A DNA stretch of 64,000 bases from Bathymodiolus brooksi (taxonomy: Eukaryota; Mollusca; Bivalvia; Mytilida; Modiolidae), in assembly GCA_963680875.1 (NCBI GenBank), contig OY804577.1, positions 149,190,196 to 149,254,195 of the forward strand, given 5' to 3'. Below the pieces are notes generated by a model. It was not told the origin of the DNA and made no database searches. It saw nothing but the letters and a program-made list of their open reading frames with translations. This document shows, one piece after another, positions 1-11,647 of this stretch. Within the stretch, counting starts at the first letter, position 1. Every line of letters begins with the position of its first letter. The position numbers and the translations under genes are program-made.

Positions 1-1267
1 TTGTTGTTGTATCTATGTTGTTCTTCCTGTACTGTTTGTTGTTTCATCGTTGTTGTTCTACCTGTATTCTTTGTTGTTGTATCTGTTGTTCTACCTGTAT
101 TGTTTGTTGTTTTATCTCTGTTGTTCTACATGTACTCTTTGCTGTTGTATCTCTGTTGTTCTACCTGTACTGTTTGTTGTTGTATAAATGTTGTTCTTCC
201 TGTACTGTTTGATGTTTCATCGTTGTTGTTCTACCTGTACTGGTTGTTGTTGGATCTCTGTTGTTCTACCTGTACTGTTTGTTGTTGTATCTCTGTTCTT
301 CTTCCTGTACTGTTTGATGTTTCATCGTTGTTGTTCTACCTGTACTGTTTGTTGTTGTATCTGTTGTACTACCTGTACTGTTTGTTGTTGTTTCTCCGTT
401 GTTCTACCTGTACTGTTTGTTGTGGTATCTATGTTGTTCTTCCTTTATTGTTTGTTGTTTCATCGTTGTTGTTATACCTGTACTTTTTGATGTTGTATCT
501 GTTCTACCTGTACTGTTTGTTGTTGTATCTGTTGTACTACCTGTACTGTTTGTTGTTGTTTCTCTGTTGTTCTACCTGTACTGTTTGTTGTTGTATCTAT
601 GTTGTTCTTCCTGTACTGTTTGTTGTTTCATCGTTGTTTTTCTACCTGCACTGTTTGTTGTCGTATCTGTTGTTCTACCTCTACTGTTTGTTGTTGTATT
701 TCTGTTGTTCTACCTGTACTGTTTGTTGTTTATCATTGTTGTTCTGCCTGTACTGTTTGTTGTTGTATCTCTGTTGTTCTACTTGTACTGTTTGTTGTTC
801 ATTATTGCTGTTCTGCCTGTTCTGTTTGTTGTTGTATCTCTGTTGTTCTATCTGTACTGTTTGTTGTTGTATCTCTGTTGTTCTACCTGTACTGTTTGTT
901 GTTCCTCATTATTTTTCTGCCTGTACTGTTTGTTGTTGTATCTATGTTGCCATACCTGTACTGTTTGTTGTTGTAACTCTGTTGTTCTATCTGTATTGTT
1001 TGCTGTTGTATCTTTGTTGTTCTATCTGTACTGTTTGTTGTTTATCATTGTTGTTCTGCCTGTACTGTTTGCTGTTGTATCTCTGTTGTCATACCTGTAC
1101 TGTTTGTTGTTGTAACTCTGTTGTTCTATCTGTATTGTTTGCTGTTGTATCTTTGTTGTTCTACCTGTACTGTTTATTGTTTATCATCGTTGTTCTACCT
1201 GTTCTGTTTGTTGTCGTCTCTCTGTTGTTCTACCCGTACTGTTTGTTGTTGTACCTATATTGTTCTG

Positions 1268-1598
1268 CCTGTACTTTTTTTTGTTTCTTCGCTGTTGTTC
1301 TGCCTGTACTGATTGTTGTTTCTTCGCTGTTGTTCTGCCTGTACTGATTGTTGTTTCTTCGTTGTCGTTCTGCCTGGACTGATTGTTGTTTCTTCGTTGT
1401 TGTTCTGCCTGTACTGATTGGTGTTTCTTCGTTGTTGTTCTGCCTGTACTGACTGTTGTTTCCTCGCTGTTGCTCTGCCTGTTCTGATTGTTGTTTCTTC
1501 GTTGTTGTTCTGCTTGTACTGTATTGTTGTTCTGTTTGTTGTTGTACCTCTGTTGTTCTGCCTGTACCTTTGGTTGTTTCTTCGCTGTCATTCTATAT
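1268..1598 (+). repeat. Diverged subfamily block inside the 35-bp array
   Basis: About nine consecutive units carry TTTCTTCG in place of the usual TGTATCTC, mostly with CTGCCTGTACTGATTG. They form a local block that scarcely appears elsewhere in the array. Such clustering is expected when a mutated unit is amplified locally. The complementary strand here stays open for 135 codons (1,184-1,591) with a Gln/Asn/Arg-rich reading. That is the simple complement of the repeat and I do not treat it as a gene. Confidence 0.8.
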
Positions 1599-2110
1599 GT
1601 ACTGTTTGCTGTTATATCGTTGTTGTTCTACCTGTATTGTTTGCTGTTGTATCTCTGTTGTTCTACCTGTACTGTTTGTTGTTCATTATTGTTGTTCTGC
1701 CTGTTCTGTTTGTTGTTGTATCTCTGTTGTTCTATCTGTACCGTTTGTTGTTGTATCTCTGTTGTTCTACCTGTACTGTTTGTTGTTGTATCTCTATTGT
1801 TCTACCTGTACTGTTTGTTGTTTATCATTGTTGTTCTTCCTGTACTGTCTGTTGTTGTATCTATGTTGTTCTACCTGTACTGTTTGTTGTTGTATCTCTA
1901 TTGTTCTACCTGTACTGTTTGTTGTTTATCATTGTTGTTCTTCCTGTACTGTCTGTTGTTGTATCTATGTTGTTCTATCTGTACTGTTTGTTGTTTATCA
2001 TTGTTGTTCTTCCTGTACTGTTTGTTGTTGTATCTCTGTTGTTCTATCTGTATTGTTTGCTGTTGTATCTTTGTTGTTCTACCTGTACTGTTTGTTGTTT
2101 ATCATTGTTG

Positions 2111-4090
2111 TTCTGCCTGTACTGTTTGCTGTTGTATCTCTGTTGTCATACCTGTACTGTTTGTTGTTGTATCTCTGTTGTTCTATCTGTATTGTTTGCT
2201 GTTGTATCTTTGTTGTTCTACCTGTACTGTTTATTGTTTATCATCGTTGTTCTACCTGTTCTGTTTGTTGTCGTCTCTCTGTTGTTCTACCTGTACTGTT
2301 TGTTGTTGTACCTATGTTGTTCTTCCTGTACTGTTTGTTGTTTCATCGTTGTTGTTCTACCTGTACTCTTTGTTGTTGTATCTGTTGTTCTACCTGTACT
2401 GTTTGTTGTTGTATCTATGTTGTTCTTCCTGTACTGTTTGTTGTTTCATCGTTGTTGTTCTACCTGTATTCTTTGTTGTTGTATCTGTTGTTCTACCTGT
2501 ATTGTTTGTTGTTTTATCTCTGTTGTTCTACATGTACTGTTTGTTTTTTCATCGTTGTTCTACCTGTACTGTTTGTTGTTGTATCTGTTGTACTACCTGT
2601 ACTGTTTGTTGTTGTTTCTCTGCTGTTCTACCTGTACTGTTTGTTGTTGTATCTATGTTGTTCTTCCTTTATTGTTTGTTGTTTCATCGTTGTTGTTCTA
2701 CCTGTATTTTTGATGTTGTATCTGTTCTACCTGTACTGTTTGTTGTTGTATCTGTTGTACTACCTGTACTGTTTGTTGTTTTTTCTCTGTTGTTCTACCT
2801 GTACTGTTTGTTGTTGTATCTATGTTGTTCTTCCTGTACTGTTTGTTGTTTCATCGTTGTTTTTCTACCTGCAATGTTTGTTGTCGTATCTGTTGTTCTA
2901 CCTCTACTGTTTGTTGTTGTGTCTATGTTGTTCTTCCTGTACTGATTGTTGTTTCATCGGTGTTGTTCTACCTGTACTTTTTGTTGTTGTATCTGTTGTT
3001 CTACCTGTACTGTTTATTGTTGTATCTCTGTTGTTCTACCTGTGCTGTTTGTTGTTTATCATCGTTGTTCTTCCTGTACTGTTTGTTGCTTCATCATTGT
3101 TGTTCTGCCTGTACTGTTTGTTGTTGTATCTCTGTTGTTCTAGCTTTACTGTTTGTTGTCGTATCTATGTTGTTCTACCTGTACTGTTTGTTGTTCATCA
3201 TTGTTGTTCTTCCTGTACTGTTTGTTGTTTCATCGTTGTTGTTCTACCTGTACTGTTTGTTGTTGTATCTCTGTTGTTCTACCTATACTGTTTGTTGTTA
3301 CATCTCTGTTGTTCTACCCCTACTGTTTGTTGTTCATTACTATTGTTCTATCTGTACTGTTTGTTGTTGTATCTTTGTTGTTCTACCTGTATTTTTGTTG
3401 GTTATCATTGTTGTTTTACCTGTACTGTTTGTTGTTACATCTCTGTTGTTCTACCTGTACTGTTTGTTGTTCATTACTATTGTTCTACCTGTTCTGCTTG
3501 TTGTTGCATCTTTGTTGTTCTACCTGTACTTTTTGTTGGTTATCATTGTTGTTCTGCATGTACTGTTTGTTGTTGTATCTCTGTTGTTCTACCTGTACTG
3601 TTTGTTGTCGTATCTCTGTTGTTCTTCCTGTACTGTTTGTTGTTTCATCGTTGTTGTTCTACCTGTACTGTTTATTGTTGTATCTCTGTTGTTCTACCTG
3701 TACTGTTTGTTGTTTATCGTTGTTGTTCTGCTTGTACTGTTTGTTGTTGTATCTCTGTTGTTTTACCTGTACTGTTTGTTATTTTATCTCTGTTGTTCTG
3801 CCTGTGCTGTTTGTTGTTTATCATCGTTTTTATACCTGTACTGTTTGTTGTCGTATCTCTGTTGTTCTACCTGTACTGTTTGTTGTTGTATCTATGTTGT
3901 TCTCCCTTTACTGTTTGTTGTTTCATCGTTGTTGTTCTACCTGTATTGTTTGTTGTTATATCTCTGTTGTTCTACTTGCTCTGTTTGTTGTTGTATCTCT
4001 GTTGTTCTATCTGTACTGTTTGTTGTTTATCCCGTGTTGTTTTTCTGTACTGTTTGTTTTTGTATCTCTTTTGTTCTACCTGTACTGTTT
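2111..4090 (+). repeat. Large internal duplication, pair 1, copy A
   Basis: This block matches 6,020-7,998 at a nearly constant offset of 3,908-3,909 bp, with the same order of variant units. Shared markers include the TTGCTGTTG...TGTCATAC unit near 2,120 and the ATACTG...TTACATC unit near 3,280. Similarity breaks near 4,090, where copy A continues with TTTCATCG and copy B with TTCCTCAT. Boundaries were set by eye and may be off by one repeat unit. Confidence 0.75.
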
Positions 4091-4139
4091 GTTGTTTCAT
4101 CGTTGTTGTTCTACCTGTACTGTTTGTTGTTGTATCTCT

Positions 4140-5310
4140 GTTGTTCTACCTGTACTGTTTGTTGTTCATTATTGTTGTTCTACCTTTACTGTTTGTTGTC
4201 GTATCGCTGTTGTTCTACCTGTACTGTTTGTTGTTCATTATTGTTGTTCTGTCTGTTCTGTTTGTTGTTGTATCTCTGTTGTTCTACCTGTACTGTTTGT
4301 TGTTGTATCTCTATTGTTCTACCTGTACTGTTTGGTGTTGTATCTATGTTGTTCTTCCTGTACTTTTTGTTTGTTTCATTGTTGTTGTTCTACCTGTACT
4401 GTTTGTTGTTGTATCTGTTGTTCTACCTGTAATGTTTGTTGTTGTATATCTGTTGTTCTACCTGTACTGTTTGTTGTTTCATCGTTGTTGTTCTACTTGT
4501 TCTGTTTGTTGTATCTCTGTTGTTCCAACTGTACTGTTTGTTGTTGTATCTCTGTTGTTCTACCTTTACTGTTTGTTGTTGTATCTCTGTTGTTCTACAT
4601 GTACTGTTTGTTTCTTCATCGTTGTTGTCCTACCTGTACTGTTTGTTGTTGTATTTCTGTTGTTCTACCTGTAATATTTGTTGTTGTATCTCTGTTGATC
4701 TACCTGCTTGTTGTTCTACCTGTTTGTTGTTGTATCTCTGTTGTTATACCTGTTATGTTTGTTGTTGTATCTCTGTTGTTCTGTCTGTCCTGTTCTTTCT
4801 TCATCATTGTTGTTCTGTCTGTACTGTTTGTTGTTGTATCTCTGTTGTTCTACTTGTTTTTTGTTGTATCTCTGTTGTTCTACCTCTACTGTTTGTTGTT
4901 GTATCTCTGTTGTTCTACCTGTACTGTTTGTTGTTGTATCTCTGTTGTTCTGCATGTACTGTTTGTTGTTGTATCTTCTGTTGTTCTGCCTGTACTGTTT
5001 GTTGTTGTATCTCTGTTGTTCTACCTGTACTGTTTGTTGTTTAATCTCTGTTGTTCTACCTTTTTGTTGTTGTTGTTATATCTGTTGTTCTACCTGTACT
5101 CATTGTTGTTCTGCCTGTACTGTTTGTTGTTGTATCTCTGTTGTTCTACCTGTACTGTTTGTTGTTCATCATTGTTGTTCTACCTGTACTGTTTGTTGTT
5201 GTATCCCTGTTGTTCTACCTGTTTGTTGTTGTTTCTCTGTTGTTCTACCTCTTTGTTGTTGTTTCTCTGTTGTTCAACCTGTTTGTTGTTGTATCTCTGT
5301 TGTTCTACCT
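4140..5310 (+). repeat. Large internal duplication, pair 2, copy A
   Basis: Matches about 8,727-9,966. The offset is about 4,587 bp at first and 4,656 bp from about 4,436 on. The 69-bp jump reflects two extra units in the second copy near 8,881-8,949. Shared oddities include a TTGATCTACC unit, a shortened TTTTTTGTTG unit and the TTTAATCTC unit near 5,040. Similarity ends near 5,310. Confidence 0.75.
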
Positions 5311-5426
5311 GTACTGTTTGTTGTTCATCATTGTTGTTCTACCTGTACTGTTTGTTGTTGTATCCCTGTTGTTCTACCTGTTTGTTGTTGTTTCTCTGTT
5401 GTTCTACCTCTTTGTTGTTGTATCTC

Positions 5427-6012
5427 TGTTGTTCTACCTATACTGTTTGTTGTTACATCTCTGTTGTTCTACCCCTACTGTTTGTTGTTCATTACTATTG
5501 TTCTATCTGTACTGTTTGTTGTTGTATCTTTGTTGTTCTACCTGTATTTTTGTTGGTTATCATTGTTGTTTTACCTGTACTGTTTGTTGTTACATCTCTG
5601 TTGTTCTACCTGTACTGTTTGTTGTTCATTACTATTGTTCTACCTGTTCTGCTTGTTGTTGCATCTTTGTTGTTCTACCTGTACTTTTTGTTGGTTATCA
5701 TTGTTGTTCTGCATGTACTGTTTGTTGTTGTATCTCTGTTGTTCTACCTGTACTGTTTGTTGTTGTATCTCTGTTGTTCTTCCTGTACTGTTTGTTGTTT
5801 CATCGTTGTTGTTCTACCTGTACTGTTTATTGTTGTATCTCTGTTGTTCTACCTGTACTGTTTGTTGTTTATCGTTGTTGTTCTGCCTGTGCTGTTTGTT
5901 GTTGTATCTCTGTTGTTTTACCTGTACTGTTTGTTATTTTATCTCTGTTGTTCTGCCTGTGCTGTTTGTTGTTTATCATCGTTTTTATACCTGTACTGTT
6001 TGTTGTCGTATC
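5427..6012 (+). repeat. Third copy of a roughly 0.58-kb variant block
   Basis: The same series of variant units occurs at about 3,272-3,857, here, and at about 7,182-7,765. The series is TTACATC, TTCATTACTATTG, TTTTTGTTGGTTATC, then a TTATTTTATC unit, ending in CGTTTTTATACC. The offset from the first copy is about 2,155 bp. A marker series in three places shows that this stretch was copied at least twice within the array. Confidence 0.7.
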
Positions 6013-6019
6013 TCTGTTG

Positions 6020-7998
6020 TTCTGCCTGTACTGTTTGCTGTTGTATCTCTGTTGTCATACCTGTACTGTTTGTTGTTGTATCTCTGTTGTTCTATCTGTA
6101 TTGTTTGCTGTTGTATCTTTGTTGTTCTACCTGTACTGTTTATTGTTTATCATCGTTGTTCTACCTGTTCTGTTTGTTGTCGTCTCTCTGTTGTTATACC
6201 CGTACTGTTTGTTGTTGTACCTATATTGTTCTTCCTGTACTGTTTGTTGTTTCATTGATGTTGTTCTACCTGTACTCTTTGTTGTTGTATCTGTTGTTCT
6301 ACCTGTACTGTTTGTTGTTGTATCTATGTTGTTCTTCCTGTACTGTTTGTTGTTTCATCGTTGTTGTTCTACCTGTATTCTTTGTTGTTGTATCTGTTGT
6401 TCTACCTGTATTGTTTGTTGTTTTATCTCTGTTGTTCTACATGTACTGTTTGTTTTTTCATCGTTGTTCTACCTGTACTGTTTGTTGTTGTATCTGTTGT
6501 ACTACCTGTACTGTTTGTTGTTGTTTCTCTGCTGTTCTACCTGTACTGTTTGTTGTTGTATCTATGTTGTTCTTCCTTTATTGTTTGTTGTTTCATCGTT
6601 GTTGTTCTACCTGTATTTTTGATGTTGTATCTGTTCTACCTGTACTGTTTGTTGTTGTATCTGTTGTACTACCTGTACTGTTTGTTGTTTTTTCTCTGTT
6701 GTTCTACCTGTACTGTTTGTTGTTGTATCTATGTTGTTCTTCCTGTACTGTTTGTTGTTTCATCGTTGTTTTTCTACCTACACTATTTGTTGTCGTATCT
6801 GTTGTTCTACCTCTACTGTTTGTTGTTGTGTCTATGTTGTTCTTCCTGTACTGATTGTTGTTTCATCGGTGTTGTTCTACCTGTACTTTTGTTGTTGTAT
6901 CTGTTGTTCTACCTCTACTGTTTATTGTTGTATCTCTGTTGTTCTACCTGTGCTGTTTGTTGTTTATCATCGTTGTTCTTCCTGTACTGTTTGTTGCTTC
7001 ATCATTGTTGTTCTGCCTGTACTGTTTGTTGTTGTATCTCTGTTGTTCTAGCTTTACTGTTTGTTGTCGTATCTATGTTGTTCTACCTGTACTGTTTGTT
7101 GTTCATCATTGTTGTTCTTCCTGTACTGTTTGTTGTTTCATCGTTGTTGTTCTACCTGTACTGTTTGTTGTTGTATCTCTGTTATTCTACCTATACTGTT
7201 TGTTGTTACATCTCTGTTGTTCTACCCCTACTGTTTGTTGTTCATTACTATTGTTCTATCTGTACTGTTTGTTGTTGTATCTTTGTTGTTCTACCTGTAT
7301 TTTTGTTGGTTATCATTGTTGTTTTACCTGTACTGTTTGTTGTTACATCTCTGTTGTTCTACCTGTACTGTTTGTTGTTCATTACTATTGTTCTACCTGT
7401 TCTGCTTGTTGTTGCATCTTTGTTGTTCTACCTGTACTTTTTGTTGGTTATCATTGTTGTTCTGCATGTACTGTTTGTTGTTGTATCTCTGTTGTTCTAC
7501 CTGTACTGTTCGTTGTCGTTTCTCTGTTGTTCTTCCTGTACTGTTTGTTGTTTCATCGTTGTTGTTCTACCTGTACTGTTTATTGTTGTATCTCTGTTGT
7601 TCTACCTGTACTGTTTGTTGTTTATCGTTGTTGTTCTGCCTGTACTGTTTGTTGTTGTATCTCTGTTGTTTTACCTGTACTGTTTGTTATTTTATCTCTG
7701 TTGTTCTGCCTGTGCTGTTTGTTGTTTATCATCGTTTTTATACCTGTACTGTTTGTTGTCGTATCTCTGTTGTTCTACCTGTACTGTTTGTTGTTGTATC
7801 TATGTTGTTCTCCCTTTACTGTTTGTTGTTTCATCGTTGTTGTTCTACCTGTATTGTTTGTTGTTATATCTCTGTTGTTCTACTTGCTCTGTTTGTTGTT
7901 GTATCTCTGTTGTTCTATCTGTACTGTTTGTTGTTTATCCCGTGGTGTTTTTCTGTACTGTTTGTTTTTGTATCTCTTTTGTTCTACCTGTACTGTTT
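6020..7998 (+). repeat. Large internal duplication, pair 1, copy B
   Basis: Partner of 2,111-4,090, nearly identical with scattered substitutions and single-base indels. The two copies lie within one array but are not adjacent, so later duplications have separated them. Confidence 0.75.
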
Positions 7999-8726
7999 GT
8001 TGTTCCTCATTATTTTTCTGCCCGTACTGTTTGTTGTTGTATCTATGTTGTTCTACCTGTACTGTTTGTTGTTGTATCTCTGCTGTTCTACATGTACTGT
8101 TTGTTGTTCATTACTATTGTTCTGTTTGTTGTTGTATCTCTGTTGTTCTACCTGTACTGTTTGTTGTTTCATCATTGTTGTTTTACCTGTACTGTTTGTT
8201 GTTGTATCTGTTGTTCTACCTGTACTGTTTGTTGTTGTATCTCTGTTGTTCTTCCTGTACTGTTTGTTTTTCATCGTTGTTCTACCAGTACTGTTTGTTG
8301 CTGTATCTGTTGTTGTACCTGTACTGTTTGTTGTTGTATCTATGTTGTTCTTCCTGTACTGTTTGTTGTTTCAACATTGTTGTTCTACCTGTTCTGTTTG
8401 TTGTTGTATCTCTGTTGTTCTTCCTGTATTGTTTTTTGTTTCATCGCCGTTGTTCTACCTGTTCTGTTTGTTGTTGTATCTCTGTTGTTCTACCTGTAAT
8501 GTTTGTTGTTCATTATTGTTGTTCTACCTGTTCTGTTTGTTGTTGTATCTCTGTTGTTCTACCTGTACTGTTTGTTGTTTATCATTGTTGTTCTTCCTGT
8601 ACTGTTTGTTGTTGTATCTCTGTTGTTCTACCTGCTCTGTTTGTTGTTGTATCTCTGTTGTTCTACCTGTACTGTTTGTTGTTTCATCGTTGTTGTTCTA
8701 CCTGTACTGTTTGTTGTTGTATCTCT

Positions 8727-9966
8727 GTTGTACTACCTGTACTGTTTGTTGTTCATTATTGTTGTTCTACCTTTACTGTTTGTTGTCGTATCGCTGTTGT
8801 TCTACCTGTACTGTTTGTTGTTCATTATTGTTGTTCTGTCTGTTCTGTTTGTTGTTGTATCTCTGTTGTTCTACCTGTACTGTTTGTTGTTCATTATTGT
8901 TGTTCTGTCTGTTCTGTTTGTTATTTTATCTCTGTTGTTCTACCTGTACTGTTTGTTGTTGTATCTCTGTTGTTCTACCTGTACTGTTTGGTGTTGTATC
9001 TATGTTGTTCTTCCTGTACTTTTTGTTTGTTTCATTGTTGTTGTTCTACCTGTACTGTTTGTTGTTGTATCTGTTGTTCTACCTGTAATGTTTGTTGTTG
9101 TATATCTGTTGTTCTACCTGTACTGTTTGTTGTTTCATCGTTGCTGTTCTACTTGTTCTGTTTGTTGTATCTCTGTTGTTCCAACTGTACTGTTTGTTGT
9201 TGTATCTCTGTTGTTCTACCTTTGCTGTTTGTTGTTGTATCTCTGTTGTTCTACATGTACTGTTTGTTTCTTCATCGTTGTTGTCCTACCTGTACTGTTT
9301 GTTGTTGTATTTCTGTTGTTCTACCTGTAAAATTTGTTGTTGTATCTCTGTTGATCTACCTGTTTGTTGTTCTACCTGTTTGTTGTTGTATCTCTGTTGT
9401 TATACCTGTTATGTTTGTTGTTGTATCTTTGTTGTTCTGTCTGTCCTGTTCGTTCTTCATCATTGTTGTTCTGTCTGTACTGTTTGTTGTTGTATCTCTG
9501 TTGTTCTACTTGTTTTTTGTTGTATCTCTGTTGTTCTACCTCTACTGTTTGTTGTTGTATCTCTGTTGTTCTACCTGTACTGTTTGTTGTTGTATCTCTG
9601 TTGTTCTGCATGTACTGTTTGTTGTTGTATCTTCTGTTGTTCTGCCTGTACTGTTTGTTGTTGTATCTCTGTTGTTCTACCTGTACTGTTTGTTGTTTAA
9701 TCTCTGTTGTTCTACCTTTTTGTTGTTGTTGTTATATCTGTTGTTCTACCTGTACTCATTGTTGTTCTGCCTGTACTGTTTGTTGTTGTATCTCTGTTGT
9801 TCTACCTGTACTGTTTGTTGTTCATCATTGTTGTTCTACCTGTACTGTTTGTTGTTGTATCCCTGTTGTTCTACCTGTTTGTTGTTGTTTCTCTGTTGTT
9901 CTACCTCTTTGTTGTTGTTTCTCTGTTGTTCAACCTGTTTGTTGTTGTATCTCTGTTGTTCTACCT
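8727..9966 (+). repeat. Large internal duplication, pair 2, copy B
   Basis: Partner of 4,140-5,310. It carries two additional units near 8,881-8,949 that explain the change of offset along the alignment. It runs directly into the 30-bp derivative sub-array. Confidence 0.75.
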
Positions 9967-10019
9967 GTATTGTTTGTTGCTGTACCTCTGTTGTTCTACC
10001 TGTACTGTTTGTTGTTATA

Positions 10020-11035
10020 TCTCTGTTGTTCTACCTGTTTGTTGTTGTATCTCTGTTGTTCTACTTGTTTGTTGTATCTCTGTTGTTCTACCTGTTTGTT
10101 GTATCTCTGTTGTTCTACCTGATTGTTGTTGTATCTCTGTTGTTCTACTTGTTTGTTGTTGTATCTCTGTTGTTCTACCTGTTTGTTGTATCTCTGTTGT
10201 TCTACCTGTTTGTTGTTGTATCTCTGTTGTTCTACATGTTTGTTGTTGTATCTCTGTTGTTTTACTTGTTTGTTGTTGTATCTCTGTTGTTCTACCTGTT
10301 TGTTGTTGTATCTCTGTTGTTCTACCTGTTTGTTGTTGTATCTCTGTTGTTCTACCTGTTTGTTGTTGTATCTCTGTTTTTCTACCTGTTTGTTGTTGTA
10401 TCTCTGTTGTTCTACTTGTTTGTTGTTGTATCTCTGTTGTTCTACCTGTTTGTTGTTGTATCTCTGTTGTTCTACTTGTTTGTTGTTGTATCTCTGTTGT
10501 TCTACTTGTTTGTTGTTGTATCTCTGTTGTTCTACTTGTTTGTCGTTGTATGTCTGTTGTTCTACTTGTTTGTTGTTGTATCTCTGTTGTTCTACCTGTT
10601 TGTTGTATCTCTGTTGTTATACCTGTTAGTTGTTGTATCTCTGTTGTTCTACTTGTTTGTTGTTGTATCTCTGTTGTTCTACTTGTTTGTTGTTGTATCT
10701 CTGTTGTTATACCTGTTTGTTGTTGTATCTCTGTTGTTCTACTTGTTTGTTGTTTTATCTCTGTTGTTCTACTTGTTTGTTGTTGTATCTCTGTTGTTCT
10801 ACTTGTTTGTTGTTGTATCTCTGTTGTTCTACTTGTTTGTTGTTGTATCTCTGTTGTTCTACCTGTTTGTTGTATCTCTGTTGTTCTACCTGTTTGTTGT
10901 TGTATCTCTGTTGTTCTACTTGTTTGTTGTTGTATCTCTGTTGTTCTACTTGTTTGTTGTTGTATCTCTGTTGTTCTACCTGTTTGTTGTTGTATCTCTG
11001 TTGTTCTACTTGTTTGTTGTTGTATCTCTGTTGTT
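10020..11035 (+). repeat. Homogenised 30-bp derivative sub-array
   Basis: About 34 units with an exact 30-bp period over most of the stretch. The unit equals the 35-bp repeat minus five bases: CTGTACTGTTTG becomes CTGTTTG. A few units are 27 bp, having lost one TTG. The main polymorphism is ACCTG versus ACTTG at the unit junction. Because 30 is divisible by three, each frame reads a ten-residue hydrophobic repeat here, unlike the 35-residue cycle upstream. Shared ancestry with the flanking 35-bp units is clear, and the uniformity suggests later or faster amplification. Confidence 0.9.
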
Positions 11036-11195
11036 CTGTCTGTGCTGTTTGTTGTTCATCATTGTTGTTCTGCTTCTACTGTTTGTTGTTGTATCTCTGT
11101 TGTTCTACCTGTACTGTTTGTTGTTGTATCTCTGTTGTTCTAACTGTACTCTTTGTTGTTTATCATTTTTGTTCTGCCTGTACTGCTTGTGGTTT

Positions 11196-11647
11196 CTTGT
11201 ACGATGTATTTTATTGGTATTTTATCTTTGTCAGATGTAAACGAAGTGTTTGTAATACACAATAAATATTAATTTATTCACGACATGTTTTATCGACCCA
11301 TTGACGGTTGTTTTCCAGAATCCTTGATGTTGCAACTAATCACATTTCAGACAGACATTTTAAGTTTCTAAAATTACGATGTTTTGCTTTAATTTAAATG
11401 ATGCATCGATTTGTATTCTTTTAACAGATAGATATATATGTATTTATCATAATATGTTCTAGTACAATTAGTACCTATACATAGAATCCTTAGACCTAAT
11501 GCTTCAAGTTAATTAAGAATAAGAATATTCACAATTAAATATCATCTGGGGTATGTTTGCGGTAAAGACGATGCAATGTCAAAAATATATGAAAAGTGTA
11601 ATTTTTTGTTATCAAAATGGCAAAATGTCATTTTACAAATAAAAATC
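11196..11647. other. A/T-rich non-repetitive DNA, no gene seen
   Basis: The tandem array ends and A/T-rich sequence begins. I see no reading frame with recognisable content and no RNA gene. One AATAAA lies close to the array edge. The stretch leads directly into the decayed RT sequence. Confidence 0.6.
11261..11266 (+). promoter_or_regulatory. AATAAA, possible polyadenylation signal
   Basis: A canonical AATAAA lies about 65 bp after the T-rich array, in TACACAATAAATATT. It would matter only if the array is transcribed on the plus strand. In DNA this A/T-rich the hexamer is also expected by chance, so the call is weak. Confidence 0.2.

Larger units (their letters stand above)
1..11195 (+). 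repeat. T-rich 35-bp minisatellite array (with 27-34-bp variants)
   Basis: Head-to-tail repeats fill this stretch and are already under way at base 1. The commonest unit is 35 bp, measured for example between 841 and 876. Its landmarks are CTGTACTGTTTG and TATCTCTGTTGTTCTAC. The consensus is 19 T, 7 G, 6 C and 3 A, a strong strand asymmetry. Variant units replace the middle with TTTCATCGTTG (35 bp), TTTATCATTG (34 bp) or a shortened TGTATCTGTTG (33 bp). No stop triplet occurs in any plus-strand frame of the unit, and 35 is not a multiple of three, so each frame cycles through all three readings. This yields very long, overlapping, Leu/Val/Cys-rich open frames in the same DNA, the longest 1,461 codons (6,855-11,240). 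Three overlapping hydrophobic frames over one array are not credible proteins. The array fades into non-repetitive DNA near 11,195. Confidence 0.95.

Noticed and set aside
1184..1591. A 135-codon Gln/Asn/Arg-rich minus-strand frame, with similar ones at 4,716-4,955, 8,053-8,274 and 9,372-9,611
   Set aside because: Simple complement of the repeat unit. The last and the 4,716 frame are just copies within a duplicated block.
1..11195. Telomeric repeat array
   Set aside because: The unit is 30-35 bp and does not contain TTAGGG runs.
6855..11240. A 1,461-codon plus-strand open frame, and others of 1,233 and 1,072 codons in the same array
   Set aside because: All follow from a stop-free T-rich repeat unit. 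They overlap in different frames, have repetitive Leu/Val/Cys content and no domain.
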